A stretch of 64,000 nucleotides of DNA from Faecalibacterium sp. I3-3-33 (GCF_023347295.1 NZ_CP094469.1:248001-312000), one strand, 5' to 3'; positions 26,946 to 36,018 are shown, counted from the stretch's first letter. The notes: generated from the letters alone by a model not told the origin. Numbers and translations are program-made.

Positions 26946-27860
26946 ATGGAATGGACCGATATCCGCCTGACCGTGGCCAAGGCTGATGCCGAAAACGCCG
27001 AAGCCGTTGCCACCCTGATCGCCGAGGGCGGCATCTACATCGAGGATTACAGCGACATCGAGCAGCAGGTTGCTGAGATCGCTCATGTGGACCTGATCGA
27101 GCAGGAGCTGCTGGACAAGCCCCGGGATACCGTGATCATCCACCTGTATCTGGAGCCGGGCGCTTCTCAGGTGGAAACGCTGGCGCTCATCGCCGCCCGC
27201 ATGGAGGCCGCCGGCATCCCCTACACCGTGGAGACTGAGGGTGTGGAGCAGGAGGACTGGCAGAACGGCTGGCGCAAATACTACCACCCCATGGAGATCG
27301 GCAGCCGTCTGGCTGTGGTGCCCTCGTGGCAGCAGTACGACACCGACCGGGTCAAGCTGATCCTTGACCCCGGCCTTGCCTTCGGCACCGGCGGTCACGA
27401 GACCACCAGCCTTTGCCTTGAAGCGCTGGACGAGCAGGTGCGCGGCGGCGAGCGGGTGTTGGATATCGGCACCGGCAGCGGCATCCTTGCCATTGCCGCC
27501 CTCAAGCTGGGCACTGCCAGCGCCGAGGGTGTGGACATCGACCCCGTGGCGGTGCGTACCGCCGGGGAGAACGCCGCCCTGAACGGCGTGCAGGATAAGC
27601 TCACCGTGCTGGTGGGCGACCTGTCCGACAAGGCCAGCGGCACCTATGATATCATCACCGCCAACATCGTGGCAAACGCTATCCTCAGCCTTGCCCCCGC
27701 CGTACCCGGCCTGATGGCCGAGGGTGCAACCTTTATTGCCAGCGGCATCATCGACAGCCGCAAGGACGAGGTGATCGCTGGGCTGGAAAAAGCCGGTCTG
27801 TTCGTCGTGGAAGTCAAGGAAAAGCGCGGCTGGGAGTGCATCATCTGCAAAAAGGCCTGA
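26946..27860 (+). CDS. prmA: Ribosomal protein L11 methyltransferase
   Basis: 304 aa from ATG 26946 with AAGGAG nine bases upstream; an earlier in-frame ATG at 26913 lacks a ribosome site. The N-terminal 100 residues form the L11-recognition domain; the Rossmann methyltransferase domain has the glycine-rich SAM motif DIGTGSGILAIAALKLG and the catalytic-loop motif TANIVANAI. The LDPGLAFGTGGHETT segment is typical of PrmA. It trimethylates ribosomal protein L11. It is followed 31 bases later by rsmE, a pairing common in Firmicutes (often next to dnaJ). Confidence 0.95.
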   Translation: MEWTDIRLTVAKADAENAEAVATLIAEGGIYIEDYSDIEQQVAEIAHVDLIEQELLDKPRDTVIIHLYLEPGASQVETLALIAARMEAAGIPYTVETEGVEQEDWQNGWRKYYHPMEIGSRLAVVPSWQQYDTDRVKLILDPGLAFGTGGHETTSLCLEALDEQVRGGERVLDIGTGSGILAIAALKLGTASAEGVDIDPVAVRTAGENAALNGVQDKLTVLVGDLSDKASGTYDIITANIVANAILSLAPAVPGLMAEGATFIASGIIDSRKDEVIAGLEKAGLFVVEVKEKRGWECIICKKA

Positions 27861-27891
27861 GATTCAAATATTATAAGAAGGAGCGCACAGT

Positions 27892-28635
27892 ATGCCGCAC
27901 CGCTACTTTACCACTGAAATTGCCGACGGTACCGCCACCCTGCGGGGTGCGGACGCCCATCACCTTGCCCGGGTGATGCGGGCAAAGCCGGGAGATACCG
28001 TCATCCTCTGCGACGGCAACGCCGTGGAGTACACCGCCACCATTACCGGCTTTGGGGAGGACAGGGTAGACTTTGCCGTAGAACCGGGCTATCCCAGCGC
28101 CGCCGAGCCCACCGTGGAGGTGACGCTGCTGGCGGGCTACCCCAAGCAGGACAAGCTGGAACAGATCATCAAGCACGGGGTCGAGCTGGGCGCGGCCCAC
28201 ATCGTGCCCTTCTTCAGCCGCTACTGCGTGGCCGCACCCAAAAAGGAGGAGCAGAAGAACGAGCGCTACAACCGCATTGCGCTGGAAGCCGCCAAGCAGT
28301 GCGGCCGGGGCGTTCTGCCGGACGTAGCCCTGCCGCTGCCGAACTTTGGGGCGGTGTGCCGCAGCTTTGACCAGTACGATCTGGTGCTGTTCTGCTACGA
28401 GTGCGGCGGCGCACCCCTGCGTCAGCTGCTGGCGGAGGCAAAGCCCGCCGACGGGCAGAAGCTGCGCCTTGCCATCGTGACCGGCGCCGAGGGCGGCTTT
28501 GCCGCCGAGGAGGCCGGAATGGCCGCCAAGGCCGGGGCGAAAACGGTAGGTCTTGGCCCCCGCATCCTCCGGTGCGAGACCGCCCCGCTGGCGGTGCTCT
28601 CCGCCGTCATGACCCTGACGGGGAATCTGGAGTAA
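27892..28635 (+). CDS. rsmE: 16S rRNA (uracil-1498-N3)-methyltransferase
   Basis: 247 aa. N-terminal PUA-like domain (MPHRYFTTEIA, then GADAHHLARVMRAKPGD) and C-terminal SPOUT trefoil-knot domain with VTLLAGYPKQDKLEQIIKHGVELG, ITER-like NERYNRIALEAAKQCGRG and the SAM-binding knot VTGAEGGFAAEEA ... GLGPRILRCETAP. It methylates U1498 in the decoding region of 16S rRNA. Read from the prmA message; a terminator follows directly. Confidence 0.95.
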   Translation: MPHRYFTTEIADGTATLRGADAHHLARVMRAKPGDTVILCDGNAVEYTATITGFGEDRVDFAVEPGYPSAAEPTVEVTLLAGYPKQDKLEQIIKHGVELGAAHIVPFFSRYCVAAPKKEEQKNERYNRIALEAAKQCGRGVLPDVALPLPNFGAVCRSFDQYDLVLFCYECGGAPLRQLLAEAKPADGQKLRLAIVTGAEGGFAAEEAGMAAKAGAKTVGLGPRILRCETAPLAVLSAVMTLTGNLE

Positions 28636-28644
28636 TAAACATTG

Positions 28645-28682
28645 AAAGGCTGCTGCACAGGGGGTTGTGCAGCAGCCTTTTA
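28645..28682. terminator. Terminator after rsmE and ptsI
   Basis: AAAGGCTGCTGCACA / TGTGCAGCAGCCTTT hairpin, T-run on the plus side; it may also stop the minus-strand ptsI message. Confidence 0.85.
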
Positions 28683-28717
28683 TTACTTTATGTTATATTA
28701 CGTTTTGTAAAGCATTT

Positions 28718-30349
28718 TCAGGCATTTTTCCCTGCATCCGGGTGGGCATCGGTGTCCAGCAGAGCTCGCTTTACCTTGAGCAGATTCTGCGGGCTTACCG
28801 AGAAGCTGCGCAGACCAAGGTGCAGGTACTGCGCCGTGTTGGCGGGGTTGCCCACGGCAAGGCCGCAGATGGTCACCGGGACGTGGTGCGCGCTGGCGAC
28901 ATCCATCACCATGGTGATCAGCTTTTTCATGGCCGGGCTGGCGGGGCGGTAGTAGTGCTCCGCGCTGGCAAGCTCGCGGTCGGCGGCGTGGGTGTACTGG
29001 GTCAGGTCGTTGGTGCCGATGACCAGAAAATCGCAGCCGTGGGCTACAAAGTCCTCCACGGTCAGGCAGGCGGCGGGGATGCTCAGCATCACGCCGAACG
29101 GGGTATTTTCGTTAAAGGGCACGCCCCGCTCCCGCAGGCTCTGGCGGCAGTGCTCCACAAGGTTCATGGCGGCGTCCCAGTCCTCTACATCGGTCACCAT
29201 GGGGAACATCACCCGCAGCGGCCCCCGGGCGGCTGCGCGCAGCAGGGCGCAGATCTGGGTCTGGAACTGCTGGGGCTGGCGCAGGCTGTTGCGGATGCCG
29301 CGCAGGCCGAGCTTGGAGGACTGCGGGCCCTGATTGGCATCGGCCACGGTGCGGTCGGAGCCAAAGTCGAAGGTGCGCACGGTCACCGGGCAGCCGTTTG
29401 CGGCTGCCAGACAGGAGCAATAGAAGAAATACTGCTCCTGCTCGTCCAGAATGCGCCCGGGCAGCATCATGTAGCCGCTGCGCAGCAGCCCAACGCCCTT
29501 TGCACCGGACTGCATGGCGGTGTCGATATCCTCCGGGCCGAAGCAGTTGGCCAGCAGTTCAAAGGGTACGCCGTCCCGCGTTTCGTCCGGCAGGCTGTGC
29601 AGCTGCTTCATCTCCGCGTCCTCGCGCTGGAGCTGGCAGATGCTGGCTTCTGCCTGCTGGCGGGCTGTGGCGTCCGGGTCAAGGATGCAGTTGCCGTTGG
29701 TTGCGTCCAGAATGACGGTGCGTCCGTCGCAGTCGTCCAGAAAATCCTTGCCCACCTGCACGATGCCCGGGATGTTCATTGCCCGGGCAATGATGGCGGC
29801 ATGGCTCTGGCCGCTGCCCTCGGCGGTGATGACGCCCAAGATCATGCCGGAGGGCACGCTGAACAGGTCGGTGGGCATCAGCCGGTCGGCGGCAAGGATC
29901 ACCGGATGATCCAGTGCCAGCCACACCCGGGGGCGGTTGGTCAGGATGTTGATCACCCGGCGGGTGGCGTCCAGAATATCCACGCTGCGCAGCTGCATAT
30001 AGGGGTTGTCCTTCATATTGGCCAGCTGGTCGGCGTAGCGCTGCCCCACCTGATGCATCGCCGCCGAAGCGCTGATGCCCGCATTGATGCAAAAGCGCAC
30101 CTCGTTCATCATGCCCTCGTCGTCCAGCATCATGCTCTGGAACAAAAAGATGGCCTGCTCGGTGGGGGCGGCGCGCTCCGCCATGGAGTCCAGCTCGTTC
30201 TGCGCCGTGTGCACGGCGTTTGCCAGCAGCCGCAGCTCCCGCTCCGGGTTGAAAGGGCCGTGGCTGAAGGTCTCCACATGATGTTCCAGTCGGCTCACCT
30301 GTCCCAGCACCAGCCCGGGGGAAGCGGATACGCCTTTATAAACCTTCAT
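28718..30349 (-). CDS. ptsI: Phosphoenolpyruvate-protein phosphotransferase (PTS enzyme I)
   Basis: 543 aa, slightly shorter than the usual 570. The phosphohistidine is H183 in GSGQSHAAIIARAMNIP. The PEP-binding TIM barrel includes VRTFDFGSD, MLSIPAACL and VIGTNDLTQY. The catalytic Cys is about residue 495 in VTICGLAVGN, where most enzymes read CGEMAGD. It passes phosphate from PEP to HPr to start sugar uptake. The neighbouring genes are not ptsH or sugar permeases; instead its start overlaps the end of the patatin gene by 14 bases. The N-terminal HPr-binding helices look conventional, so I call it a bona fide enzyme I. Confidence 0.92.
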   Translation of the reverse strand: MKVYKGVSASPGLVLGQVSRLEHHVETFSHGPFNPERELRLLANAVHTAQNELDSMAERAAPTEQAIFLFQSMMLDDEGMMNEVRFCINAGISASAAMHQVGQRYADQLANMKDNPYMQLRSVDILDATRRVINILTNRPRVWLALDHPVILAADRLMPTDLFSVPSGMILGVITAEGSGQSHAAIIARAMNIPGIVQVGKDFLDDCDGRTVILDATNGNCILDPDATARQQAEASICQLQREDAEMKQLHSLPDETRDGVPFELLANCFGPEDIDTAMQSGAKGVGLLRSGYMMLPGRILDEQEQYFFYCSCLAAANGCPVTVRTFDFGSDRTVADANQGPQSSKLGLRGIRNSLRQPQQFQTQICALLRAAARGPLRVMFPMVTDVEDWDAAMNLVEHCRQSLRERGVPFNENTPFGVMLSIPAACLTVEDFVAHGCDFLVIGTNDLTQYTHAADRELASAEHYYRPASPAMKKLITMVMDVASAHHVPVTICGLAVGNPANTAQYLHLGLRSFSVSPQNLLKVKRALLDTDAHPDAGKNA

Positions 30350-31517
30350 CTTTTGTCACCTCCGGCAAAGCCGATGCGGTCAAAGTGCGCCACACCAGCG
30401 CCTGTAAGAATGTATTGGGCAGCAAAGCGGCCAGCGCCGCCTGTCCGGCGGTGCTGCTGCCCGTAAACAGCGGAGCAAAGCTTTCCATACGCTCTTTGTC
30501 GCACGCCGCCAGAAACGCCTCGGCCAGCGTCCGGGTGGTATAAAAGTGGGTGGGGTCTACCCCGGCGTCCTCGGCGGCGGCTTCCAGCGGGGCAAGCTGG
30601 GCGTCCTTCATCCGTGCCAGCAGTAAAGCGGCATCGGCGGTAAGGGTGACAGGGTACTTCTCCCGTACCTCCTTCTGCACGGCGTCAAAGGCTGCGCGGA
30701 AGGCTTCGGCATCGGCGCTGCTGTCCGTGCCGCTGTCCACCGCGTAGGCACAGCCCCGGATACGTCCAAAGGCGCGCAGGGTGTCGTAATAGCCCAGCTC
30801 CATGTTGCGCTTGGCGGTGTCGGGGTCGAAGTGGAGGATATCGCCCAACTCCCAGTAGCTACGGATCATGGTGGTGGGCAGGCCGGTCAGGTTGGGGCGG
30901 GTAATGCCCACGCCCTCCAGATCTACACAGACCAGCTCCTCTGCGCCCATGGTCTTGGCAAGGCCGGTGGGCATATTATCGCTGTACCCGCCGTCCAGAA
31001 ACTTGACCCCGTCGATCTGCCGCGCCCGCAATGCGGGGAAGCAAGCCGCCGAAGCCATCAGGTAGTCCCGCACCTGCCCGGCGGGGATATCCTCCAACGT
31101 CAGCTCCCGGGGACGCAGTCCGCGCTGCTCCACCGTCACGATACCGAACCGGATGGGCGCTGCCCGCAGCGCGTCCTCGTCCAGCACCCGCTCCACGATC
31201 TCCTCCAGCGGGGTCACGTCCATGCCGCCTTCCTTTACCACCCGGCGCAGAAACTGATGCAGTGCGGAAAAGTCGGCGTTTTCCTCCGGCAGCTCCATCA
31301 CATCCCGGCTGCGGATGGTCAGCCACATATCCCGGGCAGTCTCGTACAGGTCCAGCACGAACATGGCACCGTTCAGCCCGCCCACGCTTGTACCGGTAAT
31401 GATCTGCGGGTGCCAGTCCAGCTCCATCAAAGCCCGCCAGACGCCCACCTGATAGCTGCCGCGCGCACCGCCGCCTGCCAGCACCAGCGCCTTTTGCGTG
31501 GGTTCTCTGCGTTCCAT
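30336..31517 (-). CDS. Patatin-like phospholipase
   Basis: 393 aa. The catalytic dyad and oxyanion loop are complete: GGGARGSYQ (15-23), nucleophile S44 in GTSVGG and D175 in LDGGYSDN. The remaining 200 residues form a C-terminal extension without a known domain, including a second half rich in Ala and acidic residues. Members hydrolyse phospholipids or other acyl esters, and resemble the RssA/YlbK group of bacterial patatins. It is first in a two-gene operon and overlaps ptsI by 14 bases, so translation is probably coupled. A TATAAT at about 31561-31566 (minus strand) is its likely -10. Confidence 0.88.
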   Translation of the reverse strand: MERREPTQKALVLAGGGARGSYQVGVWRALMELDWHPQIITGTSVGGLNGAMFVLDLYETARDMWLTIRSRDVMELPEENADFSALHQFLRRVVKEGGMDVTPLEEIVERVLDEDALRAAPIRFGIVTVEQRGLRPRELTLEDIPAGQVRDYLMASAACFPALRARQIDGVKFLDGGYSDNMPTGLAKTMGAEELVCVDLEGVGITRPNLTGLPTTMIRSYWELGDILHFDPDTAKRNMELGYYDTLRAFGRIRGCAYAVDSGTDSSADAEAFRAAFDAVQKEVREKYPVTLTADAALLLARMKDAQLAPLEAAAEDAGVDPTHFYTTRTLAEAFLAACDKERMESFAPLFTGSSTAGQAALAALLPNTFLQALVWRTLTASALPEVTKDEGL

Positions 31518-31697
31518 ATCAAGCCCTCCCGTGCACGTTCCCGGTATTTTCCAAGATTGTTATAATTATACCATACTTTTAAGGAAAATTCTCCCGAATT
31601 TTCGGAGATCATGCCTTTTTCCTGTGAAAGTTTCGTGCTATACTAGCCGGAGATAAGTATAGATGCAGCCCGGAGGGGCGCACAACAGGAGGAAAGT

Positions 31698-32348
31698 ATG
31701 CACTGCAAACAATGGATCTTTGATATGGACGGCACCCTGACCGACAGCATGGTGGTGGTGTGGGAGGGTGCCCCGGAGGCACTGCTGGCGCGCTTTGGCC
31801 GCACCCCGAAGGCAGACCTGCACGAGACCCTGCTGACCATGGGCATGGAGGACGGCGCACAGTACCTCATCCGGGAATATGCGCTGCCGCTGGACAGAAA
31901 CGGCTATCTGGACGTGATGCGCGAGGTGATCGCCCAGTTGTACGAGAAGGTGGAGCTGAAGCCCGGTGTGCGGGACACCCTTGCCCGGCTGCGGGCCGAG
32001 GGCGCGCGGATGTGCGTGTGCTCCAACACATGGAGCAGCCAGTGCCGCACCGTGCTGACCCGCCTTGGGGTGGATGAATACTTTGATTTTTACATCGAGG
32101 CGCGGGGCACCATGAGCAAAAGCAGTCCCGCCCCCTTTATGGAGGCGCTGCACCGCCTTGGCGGCACAGACCCCGCCGGGTGCGCTGTGTGCGAGGATGC
32201 CCTTTACGCCGCCCAGACCGCCCACGATGCCGGCTTCTATCTGGTGGGCATTCAGGACACCACCAGCGCCGCAGATGCTCCCGCCCTGCGCCGGGTATGC
32301 GATCAGTTCTTGCCGGACTGGAACGCGCTGGACTGGGCGCAAGTATAA
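31698..32348 (+). CDS. HAD-superfamily phosphatase (PGP/beta-PGM-like)
   Basis: 216 aa. HAD motif I is FDMDGTLTDS (residues 8-17), motif II is CSNTWSS (Ser as phosphate ligand), motif III Lys is probably in TMSKSSP, and motif IV is VCEDALYAAQTAHDAG (ED in place of the usual GD). A four-helix cap lies between motifs I and II. It dephosphorylates a small metabolite such as a sugar phosphate; substrate unknown. It is divergent from the patatin operon, with AGGAGGAAAGT before the ATG. Confidence 0.88.
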   Translation: MHCKQWIFDMDGTLTDSMVVVWEGAPEALLARFGRTPKADLHETLLTMGMEDGAQYLIREYALPLDRNGYLDVMREVIAQLYEKVELKPGVRDTLARLRAEGARMCVCSNTWSSQCRTVLTRLGVDEYFDFYIEARGTMSKSSPAPFMEALHRLGGTDPAGCAVCEDALYAAQTAHDAGFYLVGIQDTTSAADAPALRRVCDQFLPDWNALDWAQV

Positions 32349-32499
32349 ACTATCTGCGCCCGGATGGATAAAACGCCCATCCTCTTGCATTTTGCGTGCC
32401 ACAGGAGTATGATAATATAAATAATTACGTCTTTTTTACAAAGATGTGCTTTGGTGAAGCGAAAAAACCAAACCTTATCGTCAAAAGGAGATCCCTGTC

Positions 32500-33543
32500 A
32501 TGACAAACCCGCTCGTCAGCATTATCGTGCCTGTGTATAATGCGCAGAATAGTGTTGCCCGCTGTCTGGAAAGTATTTGCGGCCAGACCTATCAGGAGCT
32601 GGAGATCATCGTGCTGAACGATGGCTCTACGGATGACAGCCTTACGATCTGCAATCAGTTTTGTGCAAAAGACCCCCGTGTGACGGTGGTGGACAAGGAA
32701 AACGAGGGCCTTTCCATCACCCGCAATGTGGGAATGCGGCTGGCACAGGGCAAATATTTGCAGTTCGTGGACAGCGATGACCACCTTGCCCCGGATTTCA
32801 CCCAGCGTATGGTGACTGCCGCCGAGCAGTATGATGCCACATTGGTCATCTCGCCCTACTGGATGGAGATCCCCCGGGATACCCAGAAGGAGCAGCAGCG
32901 GGAAAAGGCCAAGGCAAGCAACCCGGAGGACATCGCCAAAAAGAAGCTGCGCCGGAAAAAGCCGGAGGTGGAGTACCGGGAGTATGGTTTTCTGCCCGCC
33001 GGTGTCTACGACCAGAAAAGCTACGCGCTGCACCTGATGGAAAAGCCCGTGACCTTTTTCTATAATGTGGTGTGGAACAAGCTCTACCGCCGGGACGTAT
33101 TGAACGCCCACGGGCTGGAGTTTACCAACGAGCTGATCCACGCCGAGGATCAGCAGTTCAATATCCTGTATCTGGAGTTTGTGGAGCGGGTGGTCTCGCT
33201 GGAAGAGCCGGGCTATTACTATGTCCAGAACCCCCAGAGCATCTGCCACACCCAGATCAATCTTTCTACCATCATGCAGAACCGTCTGCAAATGATAGAT
33301 TACTATAAGGATCTCTACACGAAACTCGGCCTTTACGAGGAGGTGCAGACCCAGCTGCACGCCTCGCTGCTGGGGCTGGCGGAAAGCGTAAGCCCCACCC
33401 TCAGCATCCAGAAAGCATTGAGCGACGCGGCAGAGTACTGGTATGCCTTTTTTGCCGGCAGCGACGAGGAAGCGGAGCTTGCCGCCGAGCGCAGCGGACG
33501 AAAAGCTGCCGCCAAGAAAAAGCAGAAGCTCGGAACGGAGTAA
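32500..33543 (+). CDS. Family 2 glycosyltransferase (copy 1)
   Basis: 347 aa. GT-A fold signatures: VSIIVPVYNAQNSVARCLES (residues 5-24), LNDGSTDDS, and the metal-binding VDSDD near residues 91-95. A C-terminal segment of about 150 residues includes NVVWNKLYRRD and HAEDQQFNILYL, typical of enzymes that add sugars to surface polysaccharide or teichoic-type polymers. The last 40 residues are Lys-rich. No membrane helix is seen, so it likely works at the inner membrane face. It is followed 20 bases later by a paralogue, pointing to tandem duplication. A/T-rich sequence (32400-32450) upstream may hold its promoter. Confidence 0.9.
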   Translation: MTNPLVSIIVPVYNAQNSVARCLESICGQTYQELEIIVLNDGSTDDSLTICNQFCAKDPRVTVVDKENEGLSITRNVGMRLAQGKYLQFVDSDDHLAPDFTQRMVTAAEQYDATLVISPYWMEIPRDTQKEQQREKAKASNPEDIAKKKLRRKKPEVEYREYGFLPAGVYDQKSYALHLMEKPVTFFYNVVWNKLYRRDVLNAHGLEFTNELIHAEDQQFNILYLEFVERVVSLEEPGYYYVQNPQSICHTQINLSTIMQNRLQMIDYYKDLYTKLGLYEEVQTQLHASLLGLAESVSPTLSIQKALSDAAEYWYAFFAGSDEEAELAAERSGRKAAAKKKQKLGTE

Positions 33544-33563
33544 GCCTGTGAAGGAGGAACCCC

Positions 33564-34487
33564 ATGAACACCCCGCTCGTCAGCGTGATCGTGCCCGTTT
33601 ACAACGTGGAAAAGACCCTTGCCCGCTGTCTGGAAAGCATCTGCGGCCAGAGCTACCAGAACCTTGAGATCATCGTGGTGAACGATGGCTCCCCGGACGG
33701 CAGCCTTGCCATCTGTGAGCAGTTCCGGGCAAAAGACCCCCGCGTGGTGGTCATCAGCAAGGAGAACGAGGGGATCCCCCTCACCCGCAATGCCGGAATG
33801 CGCGCTGCCCACGGCAAGTATTTGCAGTTCGTGGACAGCGATGATTATATTGAACCCACCTTTACCGCCCGCATGGTGGAAGCTGCCGAGAAGAACTATG
33901 CCGATCTGGTCATTGCACCCTATTGGATGGTGATCCCACCGGATTCCAGCAAAAGCGGCCAGCGCACCGAAAAGCTGCTGATGCAGCTGGGCGTACAGAC
34001 CGACACCGCCGAGCCGGAGGTGAACGTTTACAGCTTTCTGCCCGCCGGGAACTATGGCCAGAAAGAGTTTGTGCAGGAATACATGAAAAAGCCCTCCTCC
34101 TTCTATTTCAACGTGCTGTGGAACAAGCTGTACCGCCGCAGCCTTTTGATGAACGCGGGGCTCTGGTTCACCCGCGAGATCTACAACGAGGATCAGCTGT
34201 TCAACGTGCGGTATTTCCGGCTGGCAAAGGCCTATACCGCCCTTGCCGACCCGGGTTATTACTACATCCAGAACCCCCAAAGCCTGCTGCACACCAATGT
34301 GGATCTTGGCAAGATCGTGAACAGCCGCTTGCAGATGTTCCCCCATTACAAGCAGATGCTGACCGAACTGGGGATCGCCCGTGGCAATCAGCTGCGGCTG
34401 TACCACACCCTCATTGCCCAGTCGGAGCGTTTCACGCCCGCAGGCCCTGTCCAGACCCTGCTGAAACGCAAAAACCAGCCCAAGTGA
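33564..34487 (+). CDS. Family 2 glycosyltransferase (copy 2)
   Basis: 307 aa and clearly paralogous to the preceding gene: VSVIVPVYNVEKTLARCLES, VNDGSPDGS, ENEGIPLTRNAGMR, YLQFVDSDDYI, then NVLWNKLYRRSLL and NEDQLFNVRYF. It lacks the Lys-rich tail of copy 1. The two probably add different or successive sugars to the same surface glycan; no polymer-export or other glycan genes are in this window. GGAGG precedes the ATG. A terminator follows. Confidence 0.9.
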   Translation: MNTPLVSVIVPVYNVEKTLARCLESICGQSYQNLEIIVVNDGSPDGSLAICEQFRAKDPRVVVISKENEGIPLTRNAGMRAAHGKYLQFVDSDDYIEPTFTARMVEAAEKNYADLVIAPYWMVIPPDSSKSGQRTEKLLMQLGVQTDTAEPEVNVYSFLPAGNYGQKEFVQEYMKKPSSFYFNVLWNKLYRRSLLMNAGLWFTREIYNEDQLFNVRYFRLAKAYTALADPGYYYIQNPQSLLHTNVDLGKIVNSRLQMFPHYKQMLTELGIARGNQLRLYHTLIAQSERFTPAGPVQTLLKRKNQPK

Positions 34488-34503
34488 TAATTTTCCGTAA
34501 AAC

Positions 34504-34536
34504 AAAAGCCGCTGCACGAATGTGCAGCGGCTTTTT
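34504..34536. terminator. Bidirectional terminator
   Basis: AAAAGCCGCTGCAC / GTGCAGCGGCTTTT with GAAT loop, between the convergent glycosyltransferase and LytTR genes. Confidence 0.88.
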
Positions 34537-34541
34537 ACTTT

Positions 34542-35261
34542 TTACCCCAATCGGGCGCAGAAAGCCTCCCGGACGGCGGTCTCCCGCCCGCGGGGGATGG
34601 GGATGCGTGCCCCGCTGCGCATCCGTACCTCGCCGGGTGTCAGCAGCTGCACTGCTTCCAGATTGACCACATAGGAGCGGTGCGGCTGCACAAAGCGTCC
34701 GTCCGCCAATAGCGGCTGTGCCACGGCGGAAAAAGGCACCCGCAGCGAGAGGGAGGCCACATCCTCCCCGGTGGTCAGGTGGAAGTGCACGATATGATGG
34801 GTGCATTCCAGATATTCGATCTCTGCATAGGCCAGCGCCCGCACGCCGTCGGCGGTGGTCACGGTAAGGGTAGGGCCGTATTCCGGCTCCACCGCTCGCT
34901 TGAGCAGGGCAGAGACTTCCGTCTGGTGCACCGGCTGCAGCAGGTACTGCATGGCATCCACCCGATAGGCGCTGTATGCGTGGGCCGGGGTGCGCGCCAC
35001 AAAGGCCAGCGGCGCGCGGCGGCCCCGGCGGCGCAGCTCTGCCGCCGCCGCAAGGCCTTCGGGCCGGGCCACCGCCGCGAGTTCAATGAGGTACAACTCA
35101 TACCGCAGCCCGGCGGCATCCTGCTGCAAAAGCGCCTCCGGGCTTTGCAGCTGCTCCACGATGCAGGCGTCCTCCCGCCGGGCGAAGAACTCCATGCACT
35201 GGTGTTCCAGCCTGCTGCGCAGCGCCCCGTCCGGGCTGCAGATCGCAATGTGAAAGATCAT
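34542..35261 (-). CDS. LytTR-family protein with degenerate receiver
   Basis: 239 aa from ATG 35261 (AAAGGA ten bases upstream; the frame opens 15 codons earlier without a site). Residues 1-120 have a receiver-like pattern, but the phosphoacceptor is Glu (E60 in LYLIEL) and the conserved Lys is Gln (LLQPV), with only one acidic residue after beta-1 (ICSPDG). Residues 130-238 form a LytTR domain (EIEYLECTHHIVHFHLTTGE, then VQPHRSYVVNLEAVQLL). It therefore binds DNA but probably is not switched by phosphorylation; Glu can mimic the phosphorylated state. No kinase is adjacent. Targets unknown. Confidence 0.85.
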   Translation of the reverse strand: MIFHIAICSPDGALRSRLEHQCMEFFARREDACIVEQLQSPEALLQQDAAGLRYELYLIELAAVARPEGLAAAAELRRRGRRAPLAFVARTPAHAYSAYRVDAMQYLLQPVHQTEVSALLKRAVEPEYGPTLTVTTADGVRALAYAEIEYLECTHHIVHFHLTTGEDVASLSLRVPFSAVAQPLLADGRFVQPHRSYVVNLEAVQLLTPGEVRMRSGARIPIPRGRETAVREAFCARLG

Positions 35262-35338
35262 GGCTTGGTTTCCTTTGCAGGGTAGACGAGCTACCGCAAT
35301 TTTCAAAAAATGCTGTCAAAACGGAACGTGTCCGCAGC

Positions 35339-35629
35339 TCAGTGGGTGCCTGTGGCAGGCTTGAACTCAACCTGAAGGATCATTCCCATGCCTGCCGCCA
35401 GACGCTGCAAGGTCTTGATGGAAGGATTGCCGCCGCCTGTTTCGAATTTGCTGATGTCGGATTGAGAGATGCCGGTTTTTTCTGCCAGCTGCTGCTGCGT
35501 CAGGCCGGTGCGCTTGCGTGCATCGATCATGGCCTGAACCAGTGCGCGTTCCGGCTGCAAAGCATCCCATTCAGCCTTGAGCTCCGGGTCCTCAAGCTGT
35601 TCATCAAGGAATTTTCTAAAGTCACTCAT
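35339..35629 (-). CDS. higA: HigA-type antitoxin, XRE family
   Basis: 96 aa. The helix-turn-helix is in residues 35-90: RKRTGLTQQQLAEKTGISQSD and ISKFETGGGNPSIKTLQRLA. It is the second gene of a toxin-antitoxin pair, overlapping the toxin stop by four bases (ATGA), the order typical of higBA. It should neutralise the toxin and repress the shared promoter at the palindrome at 36022-36041. Confidence 0.88.
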   Translation of the reverse strand: MSDFRKFLDEQLEDPELKAEWDALQPERALVQAMIDARKRTGLTQQQLAEKTGISQSDISKFETGGGNPSIKTLQRLAAGMGMILQVEFKPATGTH

Positions 35630-35985
35630 GAGAGATTCTCCTTTCGCTCTATGTATTCCGCGCGGTATTTTTTCGCGGCCGCTATCTCAGCGCGGGGTGT
35701 TTTCTGGGTTTTCTTTGTGAATCCGTTTGTAAGGACGATCTTCTTTCCTACAAAAAAGAAGTACAGCACGCGTGTGATGTCCGACCCCTGCTTCGCCCGG
35801 AGCTCAAAGATCCCGTCCTCAAGATGCTTTGAATAGGGCTCTCTGAGCTGGGGACCGTTTTCTTCCAGCAGGTCGAGTTCTACCAAAAGCTTTGCCCGCA
35901 TCTTCTTGTCAAGGGAGAGCAAAAACTCTTTTACCGGACAATCGCCATTTTCCTTTATGAAGAAGTCAACATCGTATTCCCGCAT
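35626..35985 (-). CDS. higB: HigB/RelE-type toxin (phage Gp49-like)
   Basis: 119 aa. The protein matches the phage-derived Gp49-like/HigB branch of the RelE superfamily: FFIKENGDCPVKEFLLSLDKKMRAKL, GIFELRAKQGSDITRVLYFF, and KKIVLTNGFTKKTQKTP. Such toxins cleave mRNA on the ribosome and are held inactive by the partner antitoxin. The basic and aromatic residues of the active surface (R in ELR, K in FTKK) are present, so it appears intact. The promoter lies immediately upstream. Confidence 0.88.
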   Translation of the reverse strand: MREYDVDFFIKENGDCPVKEFLLSLDKKMRAKLLVELDLLEENGPQLREPYSKHLEDGIFELRAKQGSDITRVLYFFFVGKKIVLTNGFTKKTQKTPRAEIAAAKKYRAEYIERKENLS

Positions 35986-36018
35986 TTTTACATCCTCACA
36001 TCGAAGCTTTCTATCTAT

